This document shows positions 7,537 to 16,090 of a DNA stretch of 64,000 nucleotides, piece by piece. This DNA comes from Pseudomonadota bacterium (GTDB taxonomy: Bacteria; Pseudomonadota; Gammaproteobacteria; Burkholderiales; Burkholderiaceae_B), in assembly GCA_023439305.1 (NCBI GenBank), contig JAEXOO010000012.1, forward strand, positions 1 through 64,000, given 5' to 3'. Below the pieces are notes generated by a model. The model made no database searches. It had not been told where the DNA came from and saw only the letters and a list, made by a program, of their open reading frames with translations. How positions within the stretch are numbered: the first letter of the stretch is position 1; each line of letters opens with the position of its first letter. The position numbers and the translations under genes are program-made.

Positions 7537-9741
7537 TCAGAATGCCAGGCGGTCACGGCGGGCAGCGTCACGACGCTGCAGCCAGCCGATGAAGCCGCGA
7601 CGGGTCTTTTCACGGAACTTGTCCCAGCCCGTGGGGTTGCTGACCACTTGGGCGCGGTAGAAGGACGGGCACAGGATGGCGGCATGCGAGACTTCGCCGC
7701 ACAGGCCGCAGCCCACACAGCTGTTCATGACGTTGGCCACCGGATCGGTGCGCAGCGTGTCGGGATTGGGTCGGATAGACAGCGACGGGCAGCCGGACAA
7801 GCGGATGCAGGAGTGATCGCCCGTGCAGGTGTCCGGATCCACGCCAAAGCGCTCGCGCACCACACGCTCGCCCGCCGCTACAGCCTTGCGCACCTGGCCT
7901 TTTTCGCGGCGCTGGCGATTCAGCATGCATTCGCTCTGCGCCACCAGCACCTTGGGACCTTTTTCCTTGGTGGTCAGCGCTTCGCGCAGTGTCGCCGTCA
8001 TGGTCTTCAGGTCGTACGTGCGGCGGATAGTGCGCAGCCATTCCACACCCACGCCGCGGGCGGCCTTTTCAATGATATGGCCGGTGCTGCGCGTCAGGTT
8101 CTTGGCACGGGACGACAGGATGTCCTGGCCGCCCGTCGCCGCCGTGTAGTTGTTGTCGATGACGATGGTCAGGTTGTCGCTGCGGTTGAACACTGAGTTC
8201 GCAATACCGCTGGTCAGACCGTTGTGCCAGAAGCCGCCGTCGCCCATCACCGAAATGGCGCGCTTGTCGGACGCCGCATTCAGAGCGGACGAGCCGGCTC
8301 CGCCCAGGCCGTAACCCATGGTGGTATTGCCCAGATTGAACGGAGGCAGAATGGAGAACAGGTGGCAACCGATATCGGCCGACACGTGGTGTTCGCCCAG
8401 TTCGCGTTCGACCAGTTTCAAGGCCGTGAAAATGGGGCGCTCGGGGCAGCCAGTGCAGAATCCGGGCGGACGCGCATGCACGTTCTCGTCCAGGCTGCTC
8501 AGCGGCTTGACCTCGGCGGCCAGCACTTCGGTCTGCGCTTCGGCCTTGGGACGCGCAGCTGTCTCCACTTTCATGGGGATCACGCGTGGCTTGGGTGCAG
8601 GCAAAGGCTCGATGCGACCATACTTTTCCATGAAAGCGCGCATGCCCTTGAGCATGGTGGCCGTGTTGTATTCACCGGCCAGCGGCAGCAGGTCCTTGCC
8701 ATGCAAGGTCACGTCGCATTCATGGCGGCGCACGATGTCGGAAATGTTCTGCTCAACGAAATTGGGCTGACCTTCTTCCAGCACCAGCACCGCGCGCTTG
8801 CCTTGGCAGAAACGCACGATTTCAGTTTCGATCAGCGGGTAGGCCACGTTCATGACATACATGGGAACCGTGGATTCGCCGAACACATCGGCCAGACCCA
8901 GGTGCTCCAGAGCGCGGATGGCGGTGTTGTAGCCGCCGCCCTGCACAATCAGGCCGACATCGTCAGTGCCGTCGGCAAAGAACTCATTGAGCTGACGCTC
9001 TTCGATGAACTTGACCGCATTGGGCCAGCGCTGCTCGATCTTTTCTTTTTCATGCAGGAAGCTGGCAGGCGGCAGCACGATGCGATTGATATCGCGCGTG
9101 GGCTGCTCCATGGCTTCTTTGATAGTGAACTTGGCGCGGCGGTTGTCGGAGGCCACGAACTGCCCGTGCACGTGACAGGCGCGAATGCGCAATTGCAGCA
9201 TCACGGGGGTGTTGGACGCCTCGGACAAGTCAAAGCCGTCTTTGACCGCCTGCACGATACAGGGCAGGTTGGGGCGCGGATCCAGCATCCACATCTGCGA
9301 CTTCATGGCAAAGGCGTGGCTGCGCTCCTGCATGATAGAGGAGCCTTCACCGTAGTCTTCACCCACGATGATCAGCGCACCGCCCTTCACGCCGCCCGAG
9401 GCCAGATTGGCCAGGGCGTCGGAGGCCACGTTGGTGCCTACTGTCGCCTTGAAGGTGATGGCGCCGCGCAAGGGGTAGTTGACCGATGCGGCCAGGGTGG
9501 CCGCCGCCGTCGCCTCGCTGGCGCTGTTTTCAAAACGGATGCCGTTTTTCTGCAGGATGTCCTGGGCATCGGCCAGCACGTCCATCAGGTGCGAGATGGG
9601 CGCGCCCTGGTAACCGGCCACGTAGGACACGCCGGACTCCAGCAGCGCCTTGGTCACGGCCAGGATGCCCTCGCCGCTGAATACGTCCCCATCGCCCAAT
9701 CGCAGCTTTTTGACTTCTTCGACAAAAGATCGCTCAGCCAT
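7537..9741 (-). CDS. iorA: Indolepyruvate (2-oxoacid) ferredoxin oxidoreductase subunit alpha
   Basis: A 734-residue TPP enzyme. Domains in order: a pyrimidine-binding domain (about 20-190), a central transketolase C-like domain (about 255-375), a C-x2-C motif at 429-432, a TPP domain with GDGG (500-503) and the NN pair at 530-531, then a C-terminal iron-sulfur region. The last cluster has all four Cys (C675, C678, C681, C691), but the preceding one shows only C639, C645 and C651. It should convert an arylpyruvate or arylglyoxylate to the acyl-CoA with reduction of an acceptor. No ferredoxin gene is nearby. It heads the minus-strand cluster and diverges from a MarR gene. Confidence 0.9.
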   Translation of the reverse strand: MAERSFVEEVKKLRLGDGDVFSGEGILAVTKALLESGVSYVAGYQGAPISHLMDVLADAQDILQKNGIRFENSASEATAAATLAASVNYPLRGAITFKATVGTNVASDALANLASGGVKGGALIIVGEDYGEGSSIMQERSHAFAMKSQMWMLDPRPNLPCIVQAVKDGFDLSEASNTPVMLQLRIRACHVHGQFVASDNRRAKFTIKEAMEQPTRDINRIVLPPASFLHEKEKIEQRWPNAVKFIEERQLNEFFADGTDDVGLIVQGGGYNTAIRALEHLGLADVFGESTVPMYVMNVAYPLIETEIVRFCQGKRAVLVLEEGQPNFVEQNISDIVRRHECDVTLHGKDLLPLAGEYNTATMLKGMRAFMEKYGRIEPLPAPKPRVIPMKVETAARPKAEAQTEVLAAEVKPLSSLDENVHARPPGFCTGCPERPIFTALKLVERELGEHHVSADIGCHLFSILPPFNLGNTTMGYGLGGAGSSALNAASDKRAISVMGDGGFWHNGLTSGIANSVFNRSDNLTIVIDNNYTAATGGQDILSSRAKNLTRSTGHIIEKAARGVGVEWLRTIRRTYDLKTMTATLREALTTKEKGPKVLVAQSECMLNRQRREKGQVRKAVAAGERVVRERFGVDPDTCTGDHSCIRLSGCPSLSIRPNPDTLRTDPVANVMNSCVGCGLCGEVSHAAILCPSFYRAQVVSNPTGWDKFREKTRRGFIGWLQRRDAARRDRLAF

Positions 9742-9793
9742 TTTCTTTCCTCAGTAACCGCTTATTTTGAACATGGTATTTATTTTCATCGGA

Positions 9794-9815
9794 ATATGTT
9801 TATATCTCAACATAT
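9794..9815. promoter_or_regulatory. Inverted repeat in the iorA/marR divergent promoter region
   Basis: ATATGTT (9794-9800) and AACATAT (9809-9815) form perfect 7-base arms with an 8-base spacer. They lie between the divergent iorA and MarR genes, 53 bases upstream of the iorA start. The size fits a MarR dimer site that would control iorAB and perhaps the regulator itself. The rest of the 248-base gap (9742-9989) shows no further gene. Confidence 0.5.
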
Positions 9816-9989
9816 CCATCCTCATGGTTTTCCCTAGTAAGGTGATTCCATGCATTTGCGACACGCACGGTTCCGGGTTCGGTATAGTGGGCGCTGCTGC
9901 CCAAAGCGGCATGGCAACTGTGGCCAGCGGCCGACACCTGCACTGCGGGATCCTGCCGTCCTTATGACCAGAAACGACAACAACGCATC

Positions 9990-10448
9990 ATGAGCCCCAC
10001 CGAACACGACACGGTCTTCGTCGAAAACTACCTGCCCGCCTTGCTGGCCCAGGCCAGCCAGCTCATTTCCGCCGAATTTCACCAAGTGGTGTTGAGCAAC
10101 GGACTGTCCATCTCCGAATGGCGCGTGCTCTCCACGCTGTCGGGCGCCGGCGAAGTCAGCATCGGGCACCTGGCGCGCATCGCCACCACCAAGCAGCCCA
10201 CCGTCACACGCCTGCTGGACCGGCTGGAAAAACAAGGCCTGCTGCGCCGTGTGGCCCACGACGTGGACCGCCGCATCACGCTGGTGCGCATCACCGACGA
10301 AGGCCAGACCCTGATCTCAGGCCTGATCGCCAAAGCACGCCTGCACGAAGAAGAAGTCGTGCGCCGTCTGCAGCCCCTGGACGTGGGCTCGCTGAAAACC
10401 ACCCTGCGCCGCCTGATCGCCGAACAGCATGACTACAACGAACAGTGA
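9990..10448 (+). CDS. MarR-family transcriptional regulator
   Basis: A 152-residue MarR protein with helix-turn-helix IATTKQPTVTRLLDRLEKQGL and wing VDRRITLVRITDEG. It is divergent from iorA, with an inverted repeat in the shared upstream region, so it is the likely local repressor of iorAB. The cluster therefore has two MarR proteins, this one beside iorA and another inside the operon, which suggests separate control of the oxidoreductase and the ring-hydroxylating part. No strong ribosome site is visible before the ATG at 9990. The gene ends at a bidirectional hairpin terminator. Confidence 0.9.
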   Translation: MSPTEHDTVFVENYLPALLAQASQLISAEFHQVVLSNGLSISEWRVLSTLSGAGEVSIGHLARIATTKQPTVTRLLDRLEKQGLLRRVAHDVDRRITLVRITDEGQTLISGLIAKARLHEEEVVRRLQPLDVGSLKTTLRRLIAEQHDYNEQ

Positions 10449-10515
10449 AACGCAGCGCGCCCCCGCGCGCCATTCGTTGAAACCCTGCGCCAAGGTACGT
10501 GACCGGCGATCGCAC

Positions 10516-10548
10516 AAAAAAAACCGCGCCCATTCAGGCGCGGTTTTT
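10516..10548. terminator. Bidirectional intrinsic terminator
   Basis: The stem AAAAACCGCGCC / GGCGCGGTTTTT with loop CATTCA is flanked by A and T runs on both sides. It sits between the convergent MarR gene and the Bug receptor gene and can end both transcripts. Confidence 0.9.
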
Positions 10549-10569
10549 CATTAACGCAAGAACGCTGCC

Positions 10570-11553
10570 TTATTCAGGCTGGATGCCCAGGGTAGGGATC
10601 AGCTGGGAATAGGTCTTGGAATCGTTCTGCACGCGCTCCAGGGTCTGGGCCGGAGTGGTGTAGAACTGGGCCAGGCCGCGTGTCTTGAAAGCGGTCTGCA
10701 TTTCGGGCGTGCGCAGAGCGGCGTCCACTTTTTCCTGGATTTCCTTGACCGTGTCGTCCGGCGTCGTGCCGGGCGCAAACAAGGCGAAAGTGGTCGTGGG
10801 AATGCTGTTGGCATGGCCGCCGGCTTCCTGCACGGTGGGCACATTGGGCAGTAGCTCGGTGCGCTTGTCGGCGCCTACGGCCAGCACGCGCACCTTGCCG
10901 CCATTCACATGCTGAGAGGCCAGAATGCCGCCCACCAGCATGGCGTCGGTCTCGCCACCCAGAATCGCATTGGTGGCCGGCGCCATGCCTTTGTAGGGCA
11001 CGTAAGTGAAGTTCAGACCTTCCTCGCGTCCCAGCAGGCCCATGCCAAGATGCGTGACGTGGCCGCGGCCGCCCGTACCCACGTTGACGTCGCCGTTGGC
11101 TTTCTTGGCCGCCGCCACGAATTCCTTGTAGTCCTTGGCGGGGAAGTCATTTTTCACCAGCAGATACAGGTTCACGCCCGCCACGGTGGTCACGGGCTTC
11201 AAATCCTTTTCCCATGTGTAGGGCAGACTCTTGTACAGCAGCGGATTGGTGGACACGGCCAGGCTGTCCACCATCAGCAGCGCGGAACCATCGCCCTTGG
11301 CCTTGGCAATGTTGTCCGTACCGATGATGGCATTGGCGCCTGGACGGTTTTCAATGACGAAAACCTTGCCCGTGGCCTTGTTCAGATGCACGCCCAGGTC
11401 GCGCGCCAGAATGTCGGGCTCGGTGCCGGGAGGATAGGGCACCACGATACGCACTTGCTCCGTGGTGGGCCAGGCGGCCTGGGCCATCATGGGAGCCAGA
11501 GCGCCCACACCTGCCAGCAGCAGGGCCAGAGTCGTGTTCTTGAGCTGCTTCAT
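10570..11553 (-). CDS. Bug/TctC-family periplasmic solute-binding protein
   Basis: A 327-residue receptor of tripartite tricarboxylate transporters. The first ~27 residues form a Sec signal peptide (basic start, hydrophobic core, cut after MAQA-A). The mature protein starts with the family pattern VRIVVPYPPGTEPDILAR and later VIENRPGANAIIGTDNIAKAK. The ATG at 11553 is nine bases from AAGGAG and is preferred over the ATG at 11559. It follows the sulfatase gene by 61 bases on the same strand, so it may bind that enzyme's substrate or product. No TctA/TctB membrane subunits are near, as is usual for the many orphan Bug proteins of Alcaligenaceae. The ligand is unknown. Confidence 0.9.
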   Translation of the reverse strand: MKQLKNTTLALLLAGVGALAPMMAQAAWPTTEQVRIVVPYPPGTEPDILARDLGVHLNKATGKVFVIENRPGANAIIGTDNIAKAKGDGSALLMVDSLAVSTNPLLYKSLPYTWEKDLKPVTTVAGVNLYLLVKNDFPAKDYKEFVAAAKKANGDVNVGTGGRGHVTHLGMGLLGREEGLNFTYVPYKGMAPATNAILGGETDAMLVGGILASQHVNGGKVRVLAVGADKRTELLPNVPTVQEAGGHANSIPTTTFALFAPGTTPDDTVKEIQEKVDAALRTPEMQTAFKTRGLAQFYTTPAQTLERVQNDSKTYSQLIPTLGIQPE

Positions 11554-11614
11554 TGTCATCCACTCCTTGTGTTTTTATGGATTTGCCGCAGTCATGCGGC
11601 GATTCAACCAGCCC

Positions 11615-13210
11615 CTACCACCGGCCGATCAGAATATTCATCATGCGCTCGTGCGCGTTGGTTCGGTCTTCCACATCCGGCCAGCTTTCGCTGGCCCGTC
11701 CCTTGAGCCCGTCCTTCCAGTCGAACAGGCCTTCCTGCATGCGACGGCGCACCGAATCAAGGCCGCGATCCGCACCCAGGTCGTGCAGTTCGTCCGGATC
11801 CTGGCGCAGATCGAACAGTTGCGGCCGATAGCCCTGCCAATGGATGTACTTGTAGTCGCTGTCGCGCAGCATCAGGCCATGGCATTCATTGACGCCACGC
11901 CCCAGCAATTGGCGCGCCTCGCGGTAGGCGTAGTCCAGGCTGCCCACTGTAAAGTCGCGCACCCAGCCGGTCGAACCGTGCAGCAAGGGCAACAGGGAAT
12001 GGCCTTCCACCCGGTGCGGACGGGCGGGCAGACCCAGCGCATCCAGGATGGTGGGCGTCACGTCCACGCACTCCACGAATTCCTGGCTGGCCTGACCGCG
12101 CGTAGCGTTGGCTTGCGCGCGTGGATCCACGACGATCAAGGGCACGCGGATGGCGTTCTCGAAGAAGTATTCTTTTTCTCCCAGCCAATGGTCGCCTTGC
12201 AGGTCGCCATGGTCGGAACTGAAGATGATCAGGGTATCGTCCAGCCGGCCCTGCTGCTCCAGCATGTCCAGCAAGCGCCCGATCTCGTCGTCGATCTGCT
12301 TGACCAGACCCATGTAGACGGGCTTGATGGACTGCCAGACCTCATCCTGGGCGAAGGACCGGGACTCTTCATGCTGCTGGTACGCGGCATGCACCGGGTG
12401 AGCGTTCTCGCGCTCGTGCTCGGCGCGCACCGGAGCGCTGATGTCTTCGGGCCCGAACATCTCGTGATAGGGCGCCGGCGCCTTGTAGGGCCAATGCGGT
12501 TTGATGAAGGACAGATGCAGCACCCAGGGCTCATCCCCCTTGTCGGTGATGAAATCCATGGCGCGCTGGGTGAAATAGGCGGTTTCCGAATCCTGAGCGG
12601 CCACGCGCGCCGGCAAGCGCGCATTGCGCATGTACCAACCCGATGCGAACTGCCCTTGCTCGTCCAGCCCCCCGATCACATAATCTTCCCAAGGCCGGTC
12701 GCTGTCGTAGCCGCGGGCCTGGAGATACTCGCGGTATTCGCTGTCCTTGCCCATTTCAAAGTGACCGTCGTAGCGCTCGATGGGCATAAAGCCCCCTTGC
12801 CAGAAGCGGTCCGCGCCTTCGGTCTGGACCTGGAAGCGACGCGCATTGGCGCCGGCCGGATCCGGCACATGGTGGGTCTTGCCCAGCAACCAGCAACCCA
12901 GTCCGGCCTGGGCCAGGTAATCGCCCAGGTATTGCTCATCGATTGGATGAGGCACGCGATTCCAGGTCACCCGATGGGACAGCGGATGCCGGCCCGTATA
13001 GTACGACGCCCGCGACGGGCCACAGACCGCAGAATTGACATAGGCGCGGTCAAAACGCAGGCCCATTCTCGCCAGCCTGTCGATATGAGGAGTGTGCAAT
13101 GCGCTGTTCGCTGCATAACAGGACAGGTGATCCGCGCGAAGCTGATCACACATGATGAAAAGCACATTCTTGACGGCTTTGGGCGCCGTGTTCCGTACTG
13201 CGTCGTCCAT
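11615..13210 (-). CDS. Sulfatase / phosphonate monoester hydrolase superfamily enzyme
   Basis: A 531-residue alkaline-phosphatase-superfamily hydrolase. The metal-site motif FIMCDQLRADH is at 18-28 and the C-x-P-S-R formylglycine signature is C63-G-P-S-R67, followed by ASYYTGRHP. Further metal motifs SSDHGD and GEK are present. Cys63 would need oxidation to formylglycine. No signal peptide is visible from the chosen ATG at 13210 (GAGG site), so a cytoplasmic location is likely. Family members cleave sulfate esters, choline sulfate or phosphonate monoesters, and which one applies here cannot be decided. The gene is first of a two-gene unit with a Bug receptor and is divergent from an IclR regulator. 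Confidence 0.85.
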   Translation of the reverse strand: MDDAVRNTAPKAVKNVLFIMCDQLRADHLSCYAANSALHTPHIDRLARMGLRFDRAYVNSAVCGPSRASYYTGRHPLSHRVTWNRVPHPIDEQYLGDYLAQAGLGCWLLGKTHHVPDPAGANARRFQVQTEGADRFWQGGFMPIERYDGHFEMGKDSEYREYLQARGYDSDRPWEDYVIGGLDEQGQFASGWYMRNARLPARVAAQDSETAYFTQRAMDFITDKGDEPWVLHLSFIKPHWPYKAPAPYHEMFGPEDISAPVRAEHERENAHPVHAAYQQHEESRSFAQDEVWQSIKPVYMGLVKQIDDEIGRLLDMLEQQGRLDDTLIIFSSDHGDLQGDHWLGEKEYFFENAIRVPLIVVDPRAQANATRGQASQEFVECVDVTPTILDALGLPARPHRVEGHSLLPLLHGSTGWVRDFTVGSLDYAYREARQLLGRGVNECHGLMLRDSDYKYIHWQGYRPQLFDLRQDPDELHDLGADRGLDSVRRRMQEGLFDWKDGLKGRASESWPDVEDRTNAHERMMNILIGRW

Positions 13211-13505
13211 GTCTACCTCGGAGGCCAACCCGACATCGCGCCGGTTCGCCTGACTGCATTGTGATGATTTGAGTATGCTGCCTGCACGCTCTGACGGCGG
13301 CTTGATGACCTTCATTATTACCGCAGTCTGAGAATTTTTGATTAAGAACTTTAATGTTTAGGTGTAAACCATTACGACGGCGCCACGCCTGCTGTTGCGC
13401 GCCGTCTGCGCCTCGCAGACCCTGTCCTCAAAGCGGACAAGCTCGTCCAAACACCGGAACTCACTCTAGAATGATGCTACGCCAACCCTGTTGCCTTGAG
13501 GGCTC
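13211..13505. promoter_or_regulatory. Divergent promoter region, sulfatase / IclR
   Basis: This is a 295-base non-coding gap between divergent genes. An AT-rich stretch at 13318-13370 is the most promoter-like part. I see no long palindrome. The IclR regulator is the obvious candidate to bind here, by position only. Confidence 0.4.
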
Positions 13506-14249
13506 ATGAACAGTCTCAGACGCATGTTGCAGATTCTCGACCTGTACGGTCCCGACACGCCGGTGCTGGACGTGGAGACCATAGGCCAACGCCTGCAATA
13601 TCCGCCCGCCACCATCTACCGTTACCTGAAGGAGTTGTGCGCTTGCGGCCTGCTGATCCGCTCGTCCGGCGGCTATGCGCCCGGACCGCGTTTCATCGAA
13701 ATGGATCTGCTGATCCGCGAATTCGATCCGCTCATCAGCCGCTGCCGGCCCTTGCTGCGTTCATTGGTCGAACAGACCGGCCTGGACGTGCTGATCGGCC
13801 AGCTCTATGGCGACCGCATTCTGAGCACCCACCAGGAAACCGGCCCCGACCGTTTCAAGCTGCTGTTCGGGCGGGGCCGCACCATGGACATGTTCCGCAG
13901 CTCCACGGCACGCATCGTCACCGCGCATCTGCCCTCGCGACAACTCAAACGCCTCTACGAACAGCACCAGGACCTGGACTACGTACAGAAACTAGGCGCC
14001 CAGTGGCCCGCGTTTTCCGCCCATATGCAAGAGCTGCGGCGCGCCGGCTACTGCATTTCAAAGGAACAGATCAACCCGGGCATTGCCGGAATTTCCGCGC
14101 CGATCTTTGATGATGCCAAGCGCATCTTCGGCAGCCTGACCTTGCTGGGCAGCGTGGAGCGCTTCGAGGCCGCCAGCCAGGAAGGGCTGATCACCCTGAT
14201 ACAACCGGCGGCGCGCGCCGTCAGCCGGGCGCTGCTGCCCTCACCCTAG
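13506..14249 (+). CDS. IclR-family transcriptional regulator
   Basis: A 247-residue protein. The N-terminal winged helix (RRMLQILDLYGPD, then PPATIYRYLKELCACGLL) is followed by the IclR effector-binding domain with RPLLRSLVEQTGLDVLIGQL and ISAPIFD. It reads away from the sulfatase-Bug pair and probably controls it. A GAGG site lies before the ATG at 13506. IclR effectors are usually small aromatic or aliphatic acids; the one here is unknown. The stop is only two bases from the convergent 5'-nucleotidase gene. Confidence 0.9.
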   Translation: MNSLRRMLQILDLYGPDTPVLDVETIGQRLQYPPATIYRYLKELCACGLLIRSSGGYAPGPRFIEMDLLIREFDPLISRCRPLLRSLVEQTGLDVLIGQLYGDRILSTHQETGPDRFKLLFGRGRTMDMFRSSTARIVTAHLPSRQLKRLYEQHQDLDYVQKLGAQWPAFSAHMQELRRAGYCISKEQINPGIAGISAPIFDDAKRIFGSLTLLGSVERFEAASQEGLITLIQPAARAVSRALLPSP

Positions 14250-14251
14250 GC

Positions 14252-15184
14252 CTAGGACGGCGTATTGACCACGCCGAACGGAATGTGAACCGACGGCAGC
14301 GATTGCGCCGTAGGAATCAGGTGCGTGGTCTGGTCGTCGAAGAAAATATGCGGCTGCAGCACTTCCAGCACGCGCCGCTTTTCGATGCCGCCCAGGAAAA
14401 AGGCTTCGTTGACTTCAATGCCCCAACTGCGCATGGTGTAGATGACGCGCTCGTGCGCCGGCGCATTGCGCGCCGTGACAATGGATATCTTCAGACGCGG
14501 CATATACGCTGGATCCGCCTGATGGCGCGCCTGCTCCAGCGACTGGATCTTGGCCAGCTTTAACAGGAAAGCCTGCAGCAGACCCGGATTGTGCGGCGTC
14601 TGCACCAGACGCGTTTCGTGTTCGAAAAAGGCCGGCAGCCCGCCTTGCTGCTGATAAATGCGCTCAGATTCGTCATCGGCAATGACCCCGTCGAAATCGA
14701 AGGCCACACGAATAGGCTGATCATCGAACGCATCTTCATAGCCCGTGTTCAGCACCCGGCCCGCCGGATACCCCTGCTGTACGGCTCGGTGCACGTCGTC
14801 TTCGTTGGCGGACAGAAACAGGCTGATGGACAGGGGCTGGATATAACGGCTCGGGTCGCCCCCTTGAAGAAACACGGCGCGGCTGATGGCCAGCCCATGA
14901 TGGCGGATGGAGTTCATGACCCGCAGCCCGGTATTAGGGTCGTTGCGCGACAGCAGTACGACCTCGACCAGAGGATCTTCGGGAGACAGGTCATTGAGCG
15001 CCAGCAAACGCTTGATGAAGGAAAAGGCCACGCCCGGGCGCAAAGGCTCCTGCTCGCGCGCTAGTTGATAGTCCCGATAGGCGGCCTCGCCACGGTCCTG
15101 AAAGACCTGATGCGATTCGCTCAGGTCGAACAGGGCGCTGGAAGCCAGCCCAATCACCAAACGCTTGTCCAGATCGTATGCCAT
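14252..15184 (-). CDS. 5'-nucleotidase (cytosolic NT5C1-type family)
   Basis: A 310-residue HAD-like phosphatase. It contains FDFDGVIADDESERIY, the D-x-D-G nucleophile motif in the middle of the protein, and a late IFFDDQTTHL metal motif, the pattern of the bacterial 5'-nucleotidase family related to animal NT5C1. It would dephosphorylate nucleoside monophosphates in the cytoplasm. The ATG at 15184 has GGAG six bases upstream; the longer frame runs across the promoter of the divergent GST gene and was rejected. No neighbour suggests a special role. Confidence 0.85.
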   Translation of the reverse strand: MAYDLDKRLVIGLASSALFDLSESHQVFQDRGEAAYRDYQLAREQEPLRPGVAFSFIKRLLALNDLSPEDPLVEVVLLSRNDPNTGLRVMNSIRHHGLAISRAVFLQGGDPSRYIQPLSISLFLSANEDDVHRAVQQGYPAGRVLNTGYEDAFDDQPIRVAFDFDGVIADDESERIYQQQGGLPAFFEHETRLVQTPHNPGLLQAFLLKLAKIQSLEQARHQADPAYMPRLKISIVTARNAPAHERVIYTMRSWGIEVNEAFFLGGIEKRRVLEVLQPHIFFDDQTTHLIPTAQSLPSVHIPFGVVNTPS

Positions 15185-15305
15185 CACCGTCTCCGCCATC
15201 ATGCACAACACAGCATACCAATGGCGGCCGCCGCCTGGCACTACCCAAGCAGAACAAAGCCCTCTAAAGTGCAATAATTCCTTCCTCACTGATACCGGGA
15301 TTTCC

Positions 15306-16007
15306 ATGGACTCCGCTGCTGGCTATACCCTCGTTCTGGCCAACCCTCATTATTCGTCCTGGTCGCTGCGTCCGTGGCTGCTGATGACCCAGCAGCACAT
15401 TCCCTTCGACATCCAGTGGTTCAACTTCGGGCCCCCGTTCAGCAGCCTGGCCTTCCATAACGTCGCCCCCACCGGACTGGTTCCGGTACTGCATCACCAG
15501 GGTGAAATCATCTGGGACAGTCTGGCCATCATGGAATACCTGGCCGAACGCCACCCTGGAGTCTGGCCCATACAGCCCCAGGCCCGCGCCTGGGCCCGCT
15601 GCGCCTGTGCAGAAATACACTCGGGCTTCCAGGTCCTGCGCACGCTCTGCCCCTTCGGCGCCGCCGTGCGCGCCCAGCACCATCAACACGACACACGCCT
15701 GCAAGGCGAGCTGGAGCGACTGCAAACGCTGTGGCAGGAAGGGCTGGAACGGTTCGGCGGCCCCTATCTGGCCGGCCCGCACTTCAGCGCCGTGGACGCG
15801 TTCTACGCGCCGGTCGCCTTTCGCCTGCAGACCTATGGCCTGACGCTGGAAGGCCCGGCACAAGCCTATGTGCAGCGCCTGCTGGCGTTGCCGGCCATGA
15901 AGTCCTGGCACGACATGGCCTGCCAGGACAGCTGGCGCGACCCCGTGCACGACGCCGAAGTACTGCGTGTTGCCGTTGTGCGCCAGGACCTGCGTCCAAA
16001 CCTGTAG
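15306..16007 (+). CDS. Glutathione S-transferase family protein
   Basis: A 233-residue GST. The thioredoxin-like domain begins LVLANPHYSSWSLRPWLLM, with the S-S-W-S-L-R motif of the YfcF-like subgroup, then GLVPVLHHQGEIIWDSLAIMEYLAE, which holds the conserved P and the glutathione-contacting D-S pair. A helical C-terminal domain follows. It should bind glutathione; conjugation or peroxidase activity is possible. It lacks the typical maleylpyruvate/maleylacetoacetate isomerase N-terminal motif (S-x-x-S-S-S/A-Y-R-V-R), so I do not assign it to the gentisate pathway. The start at 15306 has only a weak GGGA site. Confidence 0.88.
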   Translation: MDSAAGYTLVLANPHYSSWSLRPWLLMTQQHIPFDIQWFNFGPPFSSLAFHNVAPTGLVPVLHHQGEIIWDSLAIMEYLAERHPGVWPIQPQARAWARCACAEIHSGFQVLRTLCPFGAAVRAQHHQHDTRLQGELERLQTLWQEGLERFGGPYLAGPHFSAVDAFYAPVAFRLQTYGLTLEGPAQAYVQRLLALPAMKSWHDMACQDSWRDPVHDAEVLRVAVVRQDLRPNL

Positions 16008-16090
16008 CAGGACGCATTTAAGATGTAGGCCCCCGATCGAAAGAGTATCCTTGATGGTCTGCTTCAACACCGCCGTCAAGGATCCGCCTC

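Noticed and set aside
13496..14110. Open frame overlapping the IclR gene in another frame
   Set aside because: The IclR frame has a full winged helix and effector domain. The alternative is Arg/Pro-rich with no motif.
15306..16007. GST considered as the missing maleylpyruvate isomerase
   Set aside because: The N-terminal motif is of the YfcF type, the gene is 13 kb from gentisate dioxygenase, and it is on its own.
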